Assembly (NCBI GenBank): GCA_000497125.2
Contig: CM035319.1
Location: forward strand, 550,001-614,000
Reading direction: 5' to 3'
DNA length: 64,000 bases
Source of the DNA: Spironucleus salmonicida
Taxonomy: Eukaryota; Fornicata; Diplomonadida; Hexamitidae
Both the position numbers and the translations under genes were made by a program. The notes under the pieces are model-generated. The model saw only the letters and a program-made list of their open reading frames with translations, was not told where the DNA came from and made no database searches. Below, piece after piece: positions 1-13,650 of the stretch (position 1 is the stretch's first letter; each line of letters opens with the position of its first letter).

Positions 1-1551
1 GTTAATTTATTTTATCTATAATTTAATACTCTGTCTGCTAATTATTATTATAACGATCTATAAATATATAAAATGATTTTTTCAATATTTTATTAAAATA
101 ATTTTAGTTCTAAGCGTTCAACATTCGCCAATTTACTAATCCATAACGTTTAATATTTCCATAAATTAATTTTTATATAATAACTTCCTTATAGAAATGT
201 CTGAGTTACTTATAACAAAAACCGATTTTTTTCTATTACATCTGCACCTAAAAGATATAAGCAGTATACTATTGTTGTTTTATTGTATTAAAATTTGTAA
301 TAAATTTATAAAATGTAGATTTCATTAATTCATAACCAATATTCCTACGTATAATTCCTAGGCATTAAAATTTTATCATCAGTTTCAAATAATATGATTA
401 AATCTATTTCATTTTTGTTATTTTTAGCTAATATTCTTACATTTACAGTAATTAAAATTTGGTTTTAATTTGAATAAATAATTTTTAAATTAATAGTTTT
501 TATTTCTAAATAATAAATCGTTATTTTCTATGGATAACTACAATTTAAAGAAAGTAAGACCTTTTAGATTAAATAATATTATTTTATAATAAAACTTTCC
601 CTTTTAACTCAACAAAGGCGTATTTTTTATATTTCCTTTCATAAAAATACCGAATAATTGGCTATAAACTCTTGATATAAGTATAATAATTCTTAATAAC
701 GTAAAAAATCTGTATAAGTAAAATCCTTTTACCATTACATTTAATTTTACTAATAATAGTTGCGTAGTTTCTCCATTCATAGAACGAACGTGCCAAGATC
801 AGAGGATGAAGGGGATTTATCTAAGTTTATTGAAAAATTTAACTTGTACTTTTTTTCAGCAGGTAATTAATCTTTTAAGGAGAAAACTAAACTGATAAGT
901 TCACATCTGGGGCTGAACCTATTGAAAAAGATAGCAATGAATCAGTTAAAGGAATTTTATTTTCAGGTTGTGGTGCTTATTAGCGAGAGGTATTTAATTT
1001 AGCTAGAAAGGAATCAACATCAAAATTAGAATCTAACAATTCCATAAATTTTTAAATATATTATAAATATATAAGAATATTAGTTTAATCATTTTTGTAT
1101 ATGCACATGAAGTCTGAAGTTATTGTGTAGTTACCATCATAGTTGTTCCTTCATTAATCCGCGAAGCCTTAGTCTTAAATATTGTATGATTATTTATAGT
1201 ATGAGAAAATATTTGAAGTTGAGTCAAATATTTATAACAAGAATTAGTCAATTACTGGAACATTGCTTTAACATTTTTCTGAAAATATATTAATATAATC
1301 CATGATTAAGAGACCATATTAAAAAACTTAGCTTCTCATTGCTAGCATAGGGAGTCTTTTTCAATTTAAATTAAAGTGAATCATTATTAATTGATTTAAA
1401 GATATATTTATTCTATCAAGTACAAAATTAGCAATATCTTTATTTATCAATTATATTTATCATACTTTCGCAATTATTTTAATTTACTATGTATGTTGTT
1501 ATATAAATAAAATTTTAATAATATATAATAAACTTAAACAAAGTTTCTAAT
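1..1551. other. AT-rich stretch, no confident gene
   Basis: I see no frame here with convincing protein composition over a useful length. Two short plus-strand frames around 806-1060 look protein-like (for example a segment reading EPIEKDSNESVKGILFSGCG) but sit in different phases and have no clear shared start. A minus-strand frame at about 1-400 is free of TGA but has the low-complexity composition expected of non-coding AT-rich DNA. Decayed gene pieces are possible. Confidence 0.4.
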
Positions 1552-4500
1552 TCATTCATTATTTAGTACACTCTAAACAGATTTAACATTGAATTTTTCT
1601 ATTTGTTATTCAACAAAAAGAGAATAAAATGTTTTTGTTTCAAAACTACTAATTTACCATATTTATTAGTTAGCATGTATAAATCTTGTAATACCATTAA
1701 CTACAATTTTATTATATGTTGTACCTATTTCAACCAAGATGCCGACACCAATAGAAGGAACAAATATAGTATCAAGCAATTTTATTTACTATGCATTTTA
1801 TTAAACTTCAAATATATTTAATATAAAGTCTGCTTTTTCGCATGAAATATTTAACTTTTTAACTTCAGTAATCTACTAAATATTCAAATTTAAGGAATCT
1901 TTTAATGTATAGTGATGTCTATTAATAAGCTGTTTCTGCAAATAATAAGATGATTGCGTAATCAAATACAAGAACTAGTCAGTAGATTAAATTTAACCCG
2001 TAGAAAATGGATAATCATCACCAAATATAATTTCTGATGGTTTAATACAATAACAAGGTTTATCATTTAAAATAATATGAAAATCTTTAATATCAATTTT
2101 AGTTTTTGATAAAAGCGGTAATAATTATTTAAACAAATCAGGAAATGCTTTTGAAAATGCTATAATAATAACAGCACCTTTATAAGTTATTTTATGATCT
2201 ATAGATATTAATGATAAATCGATAATATCATCAAAATTTGCACACATTCCAAGTTCTCGGGTCGCATTATCAGGACATGATATTAAAATAGACCCCATAA
2301 GTTTATTGATTTATTGTTCAGTAATATTAAAACCAATCTAGTTCTACAAATATTCTAAAGTTACTGTTTATGCTTGATTATTCATAACTTAATTTAAAAT
2401 TGTATCCTAAATAGGATAATATTTAATTTAATTGATAACATCAACGTTATTTTAATTGATAAGACATTAATTAATATTATCAATTGGAATTAAATATTTA
2501 AAACATTCGAATAGTTATTTGGAGATTTATTAAATCATATTTTCAGCTAACTATAATGTTAAGATTTCTTAATTTTTGTTCATAATTTCAATTTAATAAA
2601 ATTAAAAAAACTACGATAAGTGTCCAATATCTCGTACGCAAATACTATTTCCAGATAAAATAGCGTTTATACTCAATTTATGCGTTAATGATTAATCTCT
2701 ATCAATTAGAGACATAGGGATAACACTATATGGTTGATCATCGAAAATAGATAAGGAAGACACAAATGGCTCGTTCTTCATATGAACTTACTATTTCAAG
2801 ACTTCGTTAATATCACATACACAATCAGAAACTATAAAATGGATGTTGTCATTATAAATATAGCCTTTATTGGCATAAAAATATTATTTGGCTAGCTTAA
2901 GTAGGCCTTTAACATCATGTTATTTCAATACTTAATTATTTTTAAGATCAAATATTTGGTCACCATATATTATGCCAATTATATTTCCTACTATATCTCC
3001 ACCAGAAATTTATTGAGTAAATATATTAAGTATATCATCTCCGAAATAGTATACTAGATTGTTAGTTAATTCTTCAGGGAAAATTTCAAATTTATTATCT
3101 GTTTCACTTATTGTATCGATTTCATCTGATAGGGAATTTACAGAAGTAGTAAGTAATATAGAAGTTGATTAGTAATCATGAGAAATAATGCTAAATTTTG
3201 AGTTGAGCTTTGAAATTTATTAAATATTCTCTGTTAATATCTATAAATTTTAATTAAATTATAATCCTGATTAACTAAAGTATTATTAAATAGGAGGCTG
3301 TTAGTTATTAGCACCTTACAAAAAGATATGAGGTTATTTACAATAAAGAAAAACATTATCATCTAGCTTAAAAGATTCTTATGGTAAATAACTTTATTTT
3401 AAAACTTTTTCTTAACAACTAATTAATTAATAGTTTTTAAATTCAGCTTTATTTTTTATATATGATGTTAATACAAATTATAAAGGTTGGAAAAGTAAAT
3501 CAAGGGCTTCATTATCCTCTTTTAAAAATAAAGTTTCTTTGTCTGTAATAACAACTACGCTTCTTTCATCAAACTAAAAGTTTTAAAATCCTAAATTTTC
3601 GTATTAATAAGAGCTTAAACCTAAAGTTGATAAGTTAGGATACTTACCATTAAGTTTCATATTTCTAACTAAAAATGGAGATATAGTATGTTTCAATTAA
3701 AAATTTTCTAATTTTATTTCAGTCCATTTTTAGGTTTACTCAGTTGGTACAAACTTAAAAAGAAGTGATTTGGGGATTTGCTTATAAAACGAATTATTCG
3801 CTTATTTTTCGAATAAAAATGACGGGCCTTAATAATCCCACAACAAATTTGCATTCTTTATATTAGCTGATTATACTATAAATGCTTCGCAATATTATGA
3901 TATTAACGATGAGAATAAAGCAAATTTATATGGATAAACAATATACTGGTTAGAATTATTAAAAATTGAAAATAAAATAGACTGAAATGATTTAAAATAG
4001 TCTCTAATCATATTTACTGTAAATTAATATTATCCAATCCATTGGTTTGCCTCTAAAATTTTGTTTACTTCATCTGAAGGTTATTAGTTCAAAGCCAAGT
4101 TTAAGGATAGATCATAAAGAGCGATTATATCATAATTTTTATGCTAAATTTAATCTAAATTTAATATTCTTTCCTCAATTAATTCTACAGCACATACTTT
4201 TTTGTAGTATTAAGTTTTATAAAACCGTAAAACCTAATTGCTCAATTAATAATCAGACAATACTTTCCCCAGTGGTAATGTAGTAATTTTATTTAAAGAT
4301 TCTTATGTAATTGCATTAGTAATGGTTTGCAAATCATATTTTAATGCTCCTTTGTATTCTTGATCAATATTTAATTAATTTAACTTATTAACTTCCTTGA
4401 TATCATTAATTACCCACAGTAATTCATTTTTAGACATAATTTTAAAAATTTATTAAATTGTAAAATAATTTATTTTTTAATTTTCCTATTAAACAATATT

Positions 4501-5481
4501 GAAAAATGGATACGAAAGTAAATTATTTTTTTAATAGTATTCAATTAATTAATCTAATAAACCATTTTTAAATGTCTATCCAGGCATTTCTGGCAAATAG
4601 CTACAACCAGAAAACAATACTAAGGCTATAAAATCAGAAATGAGTGCTTTCGTAAATGAATGTTCGAAAATTTTCTATCTAATGTTTTGTGAATCCTTAA
4701 TATTTGCAACATTAACAATTTCATCATATAATGACTAATATAGATTTACCATATTAGATTAAGAATTTAGATAATCTTATAAAAGATCACAAATTATTAA
4801 CTCTCTTAGTGACTTAAAATCCTATATCCATATTCCATATTCGCAAAAGGTAATATTTGATTCAACTACATCTTATAGAGGTTTTTCATAAATAGGTTAC
4901 TAGACAACAATAACTTTTACTGGTAAATTTTAGTATAAAAACTTCAATCTTTAAGATGTATCGACTCCATAAACATATGAATTACTCTTATTTTAAAGTA
5001 TGATATCATTTACCAAATTGTAATCTTCTTAAAAGCTGATTCTGACTTAGTTTTTAATTAAAAATTATAACTATTCAGTTAAAAATACAATTAAGGTTCT
5101 CATAAATTAGCTTTTTGGAACAAAATCTAAAAATGAAATTTTATCTTCAGGTTATCTATTATAGGCTTCCTATTAATAAAATAATTTATATTATGACTCT
5201 AGTTCACATTTTATTATAGATTACTCATTAAAAATAGGGTTTAAATACAAGACTAAATTTATAGGATTAAATTTATCAACTAGTTGCAGCAATGATTCGA
5301 GAATAATTGACATTGATTCTGTTTATGTGTATATATTACAGTAAGAATTTACACTGACACTATCAAAAGCCAACTGTTATAAGTTAACATAAAGATTTGA
5401 GTTTTTAACATTATTCTTATAACTCTATAATGCCTGAGGATATCTAAATTATAAAAATTTAACAAATCTCGGAACCTCCAT
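1552..5481 (-). CDS. Degenerate Xrn1-type 5'-3' exonuclease paralog (pseudoenzyme)
   Basis: One 1309-codon frame runs from ATG at 5481 to TGA at 1552, with TAA/TAG read as Gln. The N-terminus (MEVPRFVKFLQFRYPQAL) parallels the start of the intact Xrn1 at 22553 (MGVPRLNRFICERFPYAI). A later stretch, ISDFIALVLFSGCSYLPEMP, matches its IHDFIALALFVGNDFLPEVP. Nearly all acidic metal-binding positions of the family are lost: the LYIDFNG aspartate is Asn (LYVNLQQ), the AIDGAAP aspartate is Asn (YLNPIFN), the EGEHK glutamates are absent, the GLDGD pair becomes GVDTS, and GNDFLP becomes GCSYLP. The reading frame is nevertheless open over 3.9 kb, so it appears maintained. Inference: a non-catalytic RNA-binding or scaffold protein, or a very old pseudogene still lacking stops. 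The C-terminal half has no recognised domain. The nearest upstream gene on the same strand ends about 700 bases away. Confidence 0.8.
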
Positions 5482-6179
5482 TTGAAAAGAAGCGAAAAAT
5501 AAAAATATTATATTTAAATATAAGTTATATTTCATTATTTCATAATAAACTTTTTCAATAATTATTTCATTTTCGAATTACATTTTATTTTCATTTTAAC
5601 TCTTCCATTACTAATACTTATTGATTAAAAATACAATAAACTTAATGAAGTAAATTAATCTTTTTATAAAGGTGATATTGAAAGGATTTAACTAGTTCCT
5701 AGATGCATAAGTTCCTGGGGTTCACTCTTATTTAAATTGTATTAAGCTTTAAGTGATTTTCCTGTTTAATCGCTAATACAATATATAAATATTTAATGAA
5801 AACTTTATGTGAAACTCATATTAAGGTAGCTTTATCTTACTCTAATTAAATCTGCAAAATTACTATCATCAATTGGAATACTATTTTCTATTTTATCTCT
5901 TGACTTTAATCTAAAATAAAATTATGTCCTAATTTTTACATTATTAAGTAATTCCCCCTCAATTTATATTAATTAGACTAATTACGAATATTTAAAATTA
6001 AATTCTACATTCTTATTCACATGTTTAAATATTGTTCTTTTATTTAGCAAAAATGTTAGTTTTAATTTTATTTCAATAACCGGTTTATTAATTTTTAACA
6101 TTTATAAATTTAATCTTATTTAATATATAAATTACTAACTTGTTAAGAATTAAAGTAAAATAATACTAAAACTTTAATT
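5482..6179. other. Intergenic AT-rich DNA
   Basis: About 700 bases between two minus-strand genes. No frame or RNA gene is recognisable. It must hold the promoter of the Xrn1-like paralog on its left side, but no specific element stands out beyond AT runs. Confidence 0.5.
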
Positions 6180-8738
6180 TCACTTTAAATCAAAATTGAA
6201 ATCAAACTTCATCTGAGGCATGTCCTCTGGAATATTCTCCTTCTCTGCTGGTTAAATCTCTATACTAGGTATATTAAAATTCAAATCATCTTTAATTTTA
6301 GGAATCATTAAATTAACATTTGGATGAGTCTTTCTATCTATTGTGATATCAGGAACATAATTTTAACCATATTATTACTTAACTATTCCCCTGTTTCCTA
6401 TTCTTGCTTTATAACGTTCCATTTCAACTCGTTATCGTTCCTAAATCTCTTTCAATTTTTCATATTTGTTTACATCATTTTGATTTACTATATATCTTCT
6501 CCCGTATTATTTATTTTTCTCTGGTCGGCTTCCAGATTTTAACTTTTGAGCCGATTGCTTAATTTACGCTTTCCTATTTCTTTCTTCTTTTCTCAGTTCC
6601 TTCTCGTGAATACTACGTAATTTTCTTACTAAAAATGGAACCGTAAAGTCACGAAATTCTGTAACTTCATTTTCAAATGGTGCAGTAACATACTTTATTT
6701 CTGACTTAGTACCATCTGGAAAAATTGTATACTCTATGTACTCAGAATTAGATGAGCTGGGATCAGAGTATTAACTAGGTTCAGAAGTAGATTCTAAATT
6801 GTAAGCAGAATGAGATGAGTCAGAAAAATCATATCCTCGTTTTTCGTTTCTTTTGATAATATTATCTTATACTACTTCGGAAGATTCAGAAGATTATGAT
6901 ATCTCGGGTGTTTTTACACGAGGAGGAGCCTCATATCCCAAATAAATCCTTAACTAACTAAGTTCTTATGATTTAGGGATAAACTATTTATTCTTTAAGA
7001 AATCCGGCATTGAATTTACAATATCTGTGAAAACTCTGGCCATCGCAGATAGTTCTCTTGTTCTTTAATAACACGTTACTACTACCTATGTTTCTTCCGT
7101 TTTTACATTTTTAACTTCCCATTATCCAAATTCGCCTTCAGCTGCGATATCTTCGACAAAATTACTGGAAACATCACGTATATCCTCTAGGCATGCTTAA
7201 TTTGCTATACCGTAATCGTAATAAAATTAACTGAGACCTTAAATAACCGAAAACACTTCATCTAATAGATTAACAAAATTATCTCGATAACTGTGGAAGT
7301 TTTTAGCTGAAAGGGTAGGTTTTGTTTGTAGAATAAGATTCATTGGATATTTATTTTTTAATAAATTAAGCACTATATGGATAGCTTAAAATTATAACTA
7401 CTAAATAATAGTATTTAAAAATTTATGATTCTTATTTAAATGTATTATGGAAATTGGGAGTGATTTATCAATTTTGAAAGTAGATAATTATTTTTGTGTA
7501 ATAAGAGGTAAAAATTTGATAAAATTATTATTAATAAGTGAAAGTACAGGTACTTATGTTTGAATTAAGAAATTTGTACGTGAAATTGATTGTTTTAACG
7601 TATCTTAGTCTAATTTATAATGTTTAGAAAATTCAATAAATTCATCATGCAAAACCTATTATTGAGAAATTCTAAACTTTTTCAAAATTGAAGCAAATCT
7701 TTTCTCTTCTTCTGTTGGTTTTATGATTACTGATTAGTGTGAACTATAAGAATGACCAGAATAAGATTCCTAAGAAGCTTCAGATACTTCCCCTGAATTA
7801 TTTTCTTCAGACTATTAACTAGATTATTCATAGTCTTTTGAATTAGAATGTGATTCTTCAGATTTTTTTTAATTTTTGGTTGATTACTTTTTCGGTACAT
7901 AATTATGAGTAAATAGATCATCAATGACTAACTAGCCATCAACCTCTGTTATTGATTCAATAACAGCTTTGTATGTAGATTTTTATAAAAGTTTCACAAA
8001 ATGATCTATTGGGAATGTATTCTTACAAAATTACAAATTTGAGAGCTCAGGAGGAGCATCATCTTCTGGTTCTAGCTATTAAAATGTAACATTGTCACAA
8101 TTCATATAAAAATAACTTTCTCTTGATTTTTAAAAGTTTTCTTCAATATCAATAGGTAAACCTACTGAATTTGAAACATATGACATAAACGCATTTTCTA
8201 CCATCCAATCTCTTAATGAGTTAGTTTCTGGTCGTTCTTCATCCAAAATTAAGTCAAATTTCTTTCCTCCTAAGTTTTTCCCTACGCATACTATAAAATC
8301 GGGATATACAAGGTACCATTCATTCCCTTCAAAATCTATTCCTAAACTGAAGTAATGATCAATATCTACCCCATCACGTTCATTATCTCCGAATTTCTAT
8401 GTTGCATCACAATAAAATGTGTTAAGTAGCTGGGCAAAAACTTAATTTCTACCTGACAATGGCAATTCAGAAAATTCCTTGAAGTTCTGTAGATACACTA
8501 ACTTTTTACATCGAGAATTCGGATTTTAATAAAACTATAGAGCTGCATTACAAGAATTCATAAATGGTGGTCTAACTCCCAATTTTAAAAGACAATAATG
8601 AGCTATTATTGTACACAACAACCTATCTTCCGGTTACCTTAAAGTTAATGCTGCCATATATTCCTTGAAAGAAAAATGTGGCATATTAAGTAAATGCCTA
8701 TTTTAATTTAGTGAAGAATAAGTGGAAAGAAAGTCCAT
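6180..8738 (-). CDS. Large hypothetical protein, possible DDT-like N-terminus
   Basis: A continuous 852-aa frame runs from ATG 8738 to TGA 6180. Near the N-terminus a helical stretch, SFKEYMAALTLRQPEDRLL followed by a leucine-rich helix, loosely resembles a DDT domain of chromatin-remodelling proteins, but this is weak. Residues around 260-330 are Ser/Glu/Gln-rich and look disordered. A second acidic Ser-rich stretch lies near residues 650-700, followed by a basic, Arg/Lys-rich helical region (about 730-800). The tail is acidic with proline and ends in FDFNFDLK. No transmembrane segment is visible. An acidic-then-basic disordered protein with a helical head would suit a nuclear factor, but the function is unknown. 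The frame itself is secure. Confidence 0.7.
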
Positions 8739-9108
8739 TATATTAAAATTGGAGAGGGAAAATGGAACGATTTATATCATCATATTATTATATAGTTATA
8801 AATACATAATTAAATGTATAAAACTAATGTAATTTAAATATAATAGAAAATCTTAAACATAGTGAATATAAAACAATTATAATATCATTATTAATTATAT
8901 ATTATAAAATACAAAAATAATATTATATAATTATATAAACTTATTTTTCCGCATTAGAATGCATTAAGAACTTATATCTGTACTGAACGAATCATTTGAC
9001 AATATCATCTAATAAGGGTTTTCCCAAATTAAGGACTATTTTAACCAACGCTAACTCCATGTCATGTTCGAAACTTCATTGAACTGCAACCCTAAAACCG
9101 ACCATTTA
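8739..9108. promoter_or_regulatory. Divergent intergenic region with AT-rich core
   Basis: This 370-base gap separates two genes transcribed away from each other (ATG at 8738 minus, ATG at 9109 plus). It contains dense AT runs (8800-8950, with TATTATATAATTATATAA near 8922) of the type found upstream of many starts here. It probably serves as promoter for both genes. Confidence 0.4.
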
Positions 9109-12100
9109 ATGCCAAAAAATGTTTTTCCTATTTTCAAAGACCTACTTGAGTAGACATTCAAATAGACGTAAATACGGCTGATCCAGAGCGCATCTGATTC
9201 GATTAGAGAAATTGTCACACTGGATCAGGTTCTCCTCCCACCCCTTCCAGACAATGAGTTTTTGCTGACATTGTTGACCCAGAGCAAGAGGGCGCACCAG
9301 GATGCAATCAAGCAGTTCAGCGACGAAAAGGGAAAGCTGCTCGTCCAAGTATCGGACCTCAAACAGCAAATCTACTCGATGTGGAAGTCAGGAATGTGCT
9401 ATGCGCCGGATTTCATGGAAGACTTTTTCCAGAAAAGCGATAAGGACGACAAGCTGCAGCTCAAGGTCAAGAACCTCCTCAGCCAGCAGCACACGAAGGA
9501 GAAGAGCAGAATGGCCAAGCTCAGGAAGCACGTTATTTAGCAGGAGCAGGAGTTCGTGGGAAACATTTCTGATTTGGGCGTTTTGGAGATTATCTAGGTA
9601 CAGGCGAGCCTTAATGAGTCGAACAAAGTGCTTGATGACGCCGAGCAGTAAGTGGACACTTTCAATGTCAATTTTGTCAAAGATTTCAAAGATTTAGAGA
9701 GCAAGGAGTAGAAGTTACAGCGAGAAATAGCATAAATTTAAGCTAGAGCTAGAGATCTGCAGATTGATTTAACGTAGTCGCAATAGCTGATTGCATTCCT
9801 TAAGAGCAAGGTGCCTAGTGAGGATTGGGATAATCTAATCAGAGAGCAAAAGGATCTTATTGATAATGCTGATAAGCAGAGAAAGGCGTTAGATAGTTTG
9901 TATAGTCAAGATAGTAAGTTATCATTTGAATTATAAGATATATACTTTAAAAAGAAAGACATGATTAACTAGGATTTTGCAGAATAAAAAAACAACCTGC
10001 TTGATGACACTGAGTCCATAGTTAATGGGCACAACGAACGAGTTAGATAATTGTTATAAGATCCATCTTCAATGAATGTTAATCAAATTTAATAGCTGTA
10101 AAAAGAATACTAAAACCTATTTGACAATAATGGCGATATGTAGATTGAAATCTAGAAGATGAAAGATCAATGTGAAGGATATCTCTCATAAATTACTGAT
10201 TTAGAGACAAGTTAAATTAAACTTAGCGAAACTACTAAAGTTAAGAGCTCAAAAGGAGGTAAAGAATCTAAAGAAAGCAATCATAAAGATAAGAAAAAGG
10301 AAATCCTGGATACGGGAGTGCCAAAAGGGAAAAAGAAAATTACTCCTAAACTGGATATGAAAGCCACAACAGACTCTGCAGATCCGTCTAGTAAAAATAA
10401 TAATTAGAAGCACAAGGAAAGTGGGAGTTTAGGAATATTCTCACCTCAGTCTGCAACAAGAAATAAATATTTAGAAACTGCTGGCTGTAAAATTTAGACG
10501 TAAACAGACTTATCATTAATGCATGTAACTAATTAAATGATTTAATAGGCTGCACAGTAATAACTAGATGAATTTGAATTAGACGAAATTACTGGGTAAT
10601 ATAAGAATAAAGTAACAGGATAAATTATTTCAAAGGAGGAATTTGAAAAACTATAGACATACATAAAGGAATAATTGCTTAATAATTATTCCCCAGTAAC
10701 CAAAAACTCAGTTATCGATTTAGATGACTTTGCTTCTTCCTAAACTACTTTTACAAAATAAAACTCGCTTTAATAATCATCTGAAACACATGTATTGTCT
10801 TAAAAATAATAAGCATCAAAATTAGATCAGAAATAAGAGTTTGATTTTGATCCATCTACTGGATCCTATGTAGATCAAAAAACTGGGTTGATATATTCTA
10901 AAGAAGAATATTAAAGAATCTAAGCTGAATAACAAACTGTTGATATATAACTATTAAAACAATAAGAGATTTCCCGTTTAAAGAAAGAATTTGAGAATAA
11001 GTTTACATATGATCCTGAAACTGGTACTTATACCAATATTGAGACAGGTGAATAATTATCCAAAGATGAGTATAAATCTTTGTTGCAGTTAAATGAAATC
11101 TAAAATTTAGAGACTGTAAATTAATTATCTGAACATGATATTAAAAATTTATAAGGCTCACTATCAGATAATTAGGCTTCTAATACTATCGATACAGAGT
11201 ATAATAACATATATAACAATAAAAAATTATTAAAAGGCCAGACTAATTAAACTTAAAAATACTAGTAAAAATATGAAGATTTTGAATTTAACCCTGAAAC
11301 TGGCGACTATATTAACCGCAACACAGGTGAAACTATCTCGAAACAAGAGTACAGTTAAAATAATAAAAAAGTACCAAATTCACCATTATCGAAAAATTCT
11401 GTTGAAGAACAAATATTTACACTTTTTGGTCTTAAATATAACATATAAGATTCACCTTATTCATTTTTGCTTAATAATAATTTACTGCCAAATCATACTA
11501 TAGATATAAGAAGTTACATTAGTTAGCTTAAGTCAAAGAATAACAATATTTCAGAATTTGAATAAGAAAATTAATAATTTTAAACTAACATAAATACAAT
11601 TAATGAAGCATTTAATGTTGCTAAAAATGCCTTGTATGCGAAAAACTTTGGAGTTTAAGTAGTCTATGGTTAAATGAATGATGGCGATGTTGAAAATATC
11701 GAAGGAAATGAGCTTAACACTCGTTAAGATACAAGTATTAAAAGACACTTAACAGTAAAGCCAAATGGAAACCAGTTTTTGACAAATTACTATAAAGATG
11801 TGCCTGGAGCAAATGTTTATGAAAAATTATTCAATTCTGCAAAAGTCTTAAAAGAACGTTAATAAGAAAGAATGTTTAAGTATGGTGTTAATTTACAATA
11901 GAAATTAGCATCGCAACTGGAAAAGTAGTTAACCGAAAGTGTAGTTTTTGGATAGAAATTCTTTTACGAAATGGAGTTTTAAGATTCTGAAGAGGCATCT
12001 CAATTAACAATGTCTGCTTAGGAGATTATGAAGGCAGAAGGCTAACAGCGCATGGAAATGCTTAAATCAAAAATACTTGACTCTGACCTTAAGATTAGCT

Positions 12101-12552
12101 AGGGTATGTCAGTTATTACTCAACAAAAACCATAATTAGTTAATAAATAACTTTTATCTCTAGATGATCTTCAACAGAACTGGCGTGAAAATATTTAAAG
12201 CTCATCAGTATTGTATCTTGCTGAACGCTAGCTTACAAAGTCACATTTAACAAAATCAACCTATAAATTTTTATTAGAAATGCCTGGTGATACATATAAA
12301 AACTTTATTAAAACATAAATGTAGCAAAAACCTGAATCATTTAAAGGATATTTGAATAAATCTAGTGCTGGTATTAATCCAGATAGTACATTGTTATAAA
12401 GTAGTTAAGGAACGAGAACTACAGATGTGCATAGTATGCGTATTGGAAAGAACCTTCCAGTAATTTCTCCAGTTTCTCACTCTAAGTTCCCTCGAAAAGG
12501 AATTAGTAATTTAGAAATTCGAAATTATCAGAAATAAAATATATTTAAGTGA
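9109..12552 (+). CDS. Coiled-coil protein with four internal D-x-x-TG-x-Y repeats
   Basis: A 1147-aa frame from ATG 9109 to TGA 12552 is rich in TAA/TAG Gln codons. Residues about 50-370 are charged and heptad-like and should form a long coiled coil. A Lys/Ser-rich linker follows near 380-420. Between about residues 485 and 750 a unit recurs four times with the core F-x-(Y/F)-(D/N)-x-x-TG-x-Y-x-x-x-x-TG-x-x-(I/L)-S-K-(E/D)-E-(Y/F); examples are YDPETGTYTNIETGEQLSK and FNPETGDYINRNTGETISK. Similar TG-Y repeats occur in cytoskeletal and surface proteins, but I do not recognise this family. The first ~600 bases (9140-9700) are markedly GC-richer than the rest and use CAG for Gln. Probably a structural or cytoskeletal protein (inference). 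Confidence 0.8.
10570..11358 (+). repeat. Four protein-level repeats inside the coiled-coil gene
   Basis: Units of about 25 codons start near 10570, 10837, 10996 and 11279. Shared residues are the D/N-x-x-TG-x-Y and TG-x-x-(I/L)-SK(E/D)E(Y/F) blocks. Spacing between units is irregular, so this is a dispersed domain array and not a tandem DNA satellite. Confidence 0.75.
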
Positions 12553-12633
12553 TTGGAAAGATGAACCATAGTATGATTATAGTATACTTATAATAATATT
12601 TATAAACCATTCCTTTTTCATTCCACAAGTCAA

Positions 12634-13395
12634 ATGTCCTACTCTTCCTTTTAAGCTAATATTTGGTTAGATCAGCCTGCTTTTTCGTCTGAATCTGGAT
12701 TCCGTCGTTATGATGAACGTTCAACTTTTCTTAACCTTGAGCAGCAGCCTCAGGCATATCTTGCTCGTGTGACTGGTATATCATGTGGCCGTCGTAGTTT
12801 AGAGTCTACTCCTGATTTTTCAATCTTCCCTAATTTGCATTTCCTTGAACTTGATGACAATAACTTAAAAGAAATTCCAGGGCTTGCTAAGCTTGTAAAA
12901 TTAGAGGTGTTGAAAATTAATAAAAATTTCCTAACTGATCTTTCGGATGTTGAGAAATTGACAAAATTAATTCGTCTTGATGTAGACTTTAACGAGTTAG
13001 CCAAGCTTCCTGAGTTAGGTCATTTGAAATATTTACGCAGCATTCATGCTCTTCCAAATCCTTTATAGTTCACTTCCAGCTTACCTGCTAAAACTTAAAT
13101 GGACTAACGTGCTATTGAATGGTATGAAAGATTAGTGCAAAAGATGGAAACGCTTCCTATTTATAATGGTGAGCCTATTTAATATAGCACCAGAACTACT
13201 TCTGATAAGCGCAACAATAGAAATAATTTCTAACAAAACAAAGATGGTAATAAAAGAAATTTTGGTGGCTAATAACATTTTAACCGTCCTCCCGTTGCAT
13301 CTAGTTCATAGAACTAAGATGCTCTTGTTGAAGAGTTAAGAAACGAAATTTACTAGCTTCAGTAAGAAATTGTTCAACTTAAGCGCAATAAGTGA
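12634..13395 (+). CDS. Small leucine-rich-repeat protein
   Basis: A 253-aa frame from ATG 12634 to TGA 13395. Residues about 65-135 form three to four leucine-rich repeats of the SDS22 type (segments such as LHFLELDDNNLKEIPGL and LEVLKINKNFLTDLSDVEKL). The stretch after about residue 185 is Asn/Gln/Arg-rich and disordered. The last ~25 residues (LVEELRNEIYQLQQEI) form a short coiled coil. LRR proteins of this kind usually act as adaptor surfaces in cilia, centrosomes or phosphatase complexes, and the partner cannot be read from sequence. It lies 81 bases downstream of the repeat protein on the same strand. Confidence 0.82.
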
Positions 13396-13650
13396 TTCCA
13401 TTTACTTGCTTACATATTACTATTATATTGATTAAAATAGTGCTTGATTTGTAGGTTAATTGCATTACTCAAATAAAACTAGTCTAAAAAGTTAATTTCT
13501 TTTTTATTTGATAAATAAGTTTATACTAGTACTTTTATTGGTTAAATAATTCTTCCAGCATAATTCATAATATTTTGACTAGATTAAAGGCTAATTCTAT
13601 TTTTAGAATACTCATACTCAATATATTAAATATCCAGTAAATATATTATA

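Noticed and set aside
1603-1821. 72-aa plus-strand frame
   Set aside because: Antisense to the C-terminal part of the Xrn1-like paralog and ends at TAA, which is not a stop here.
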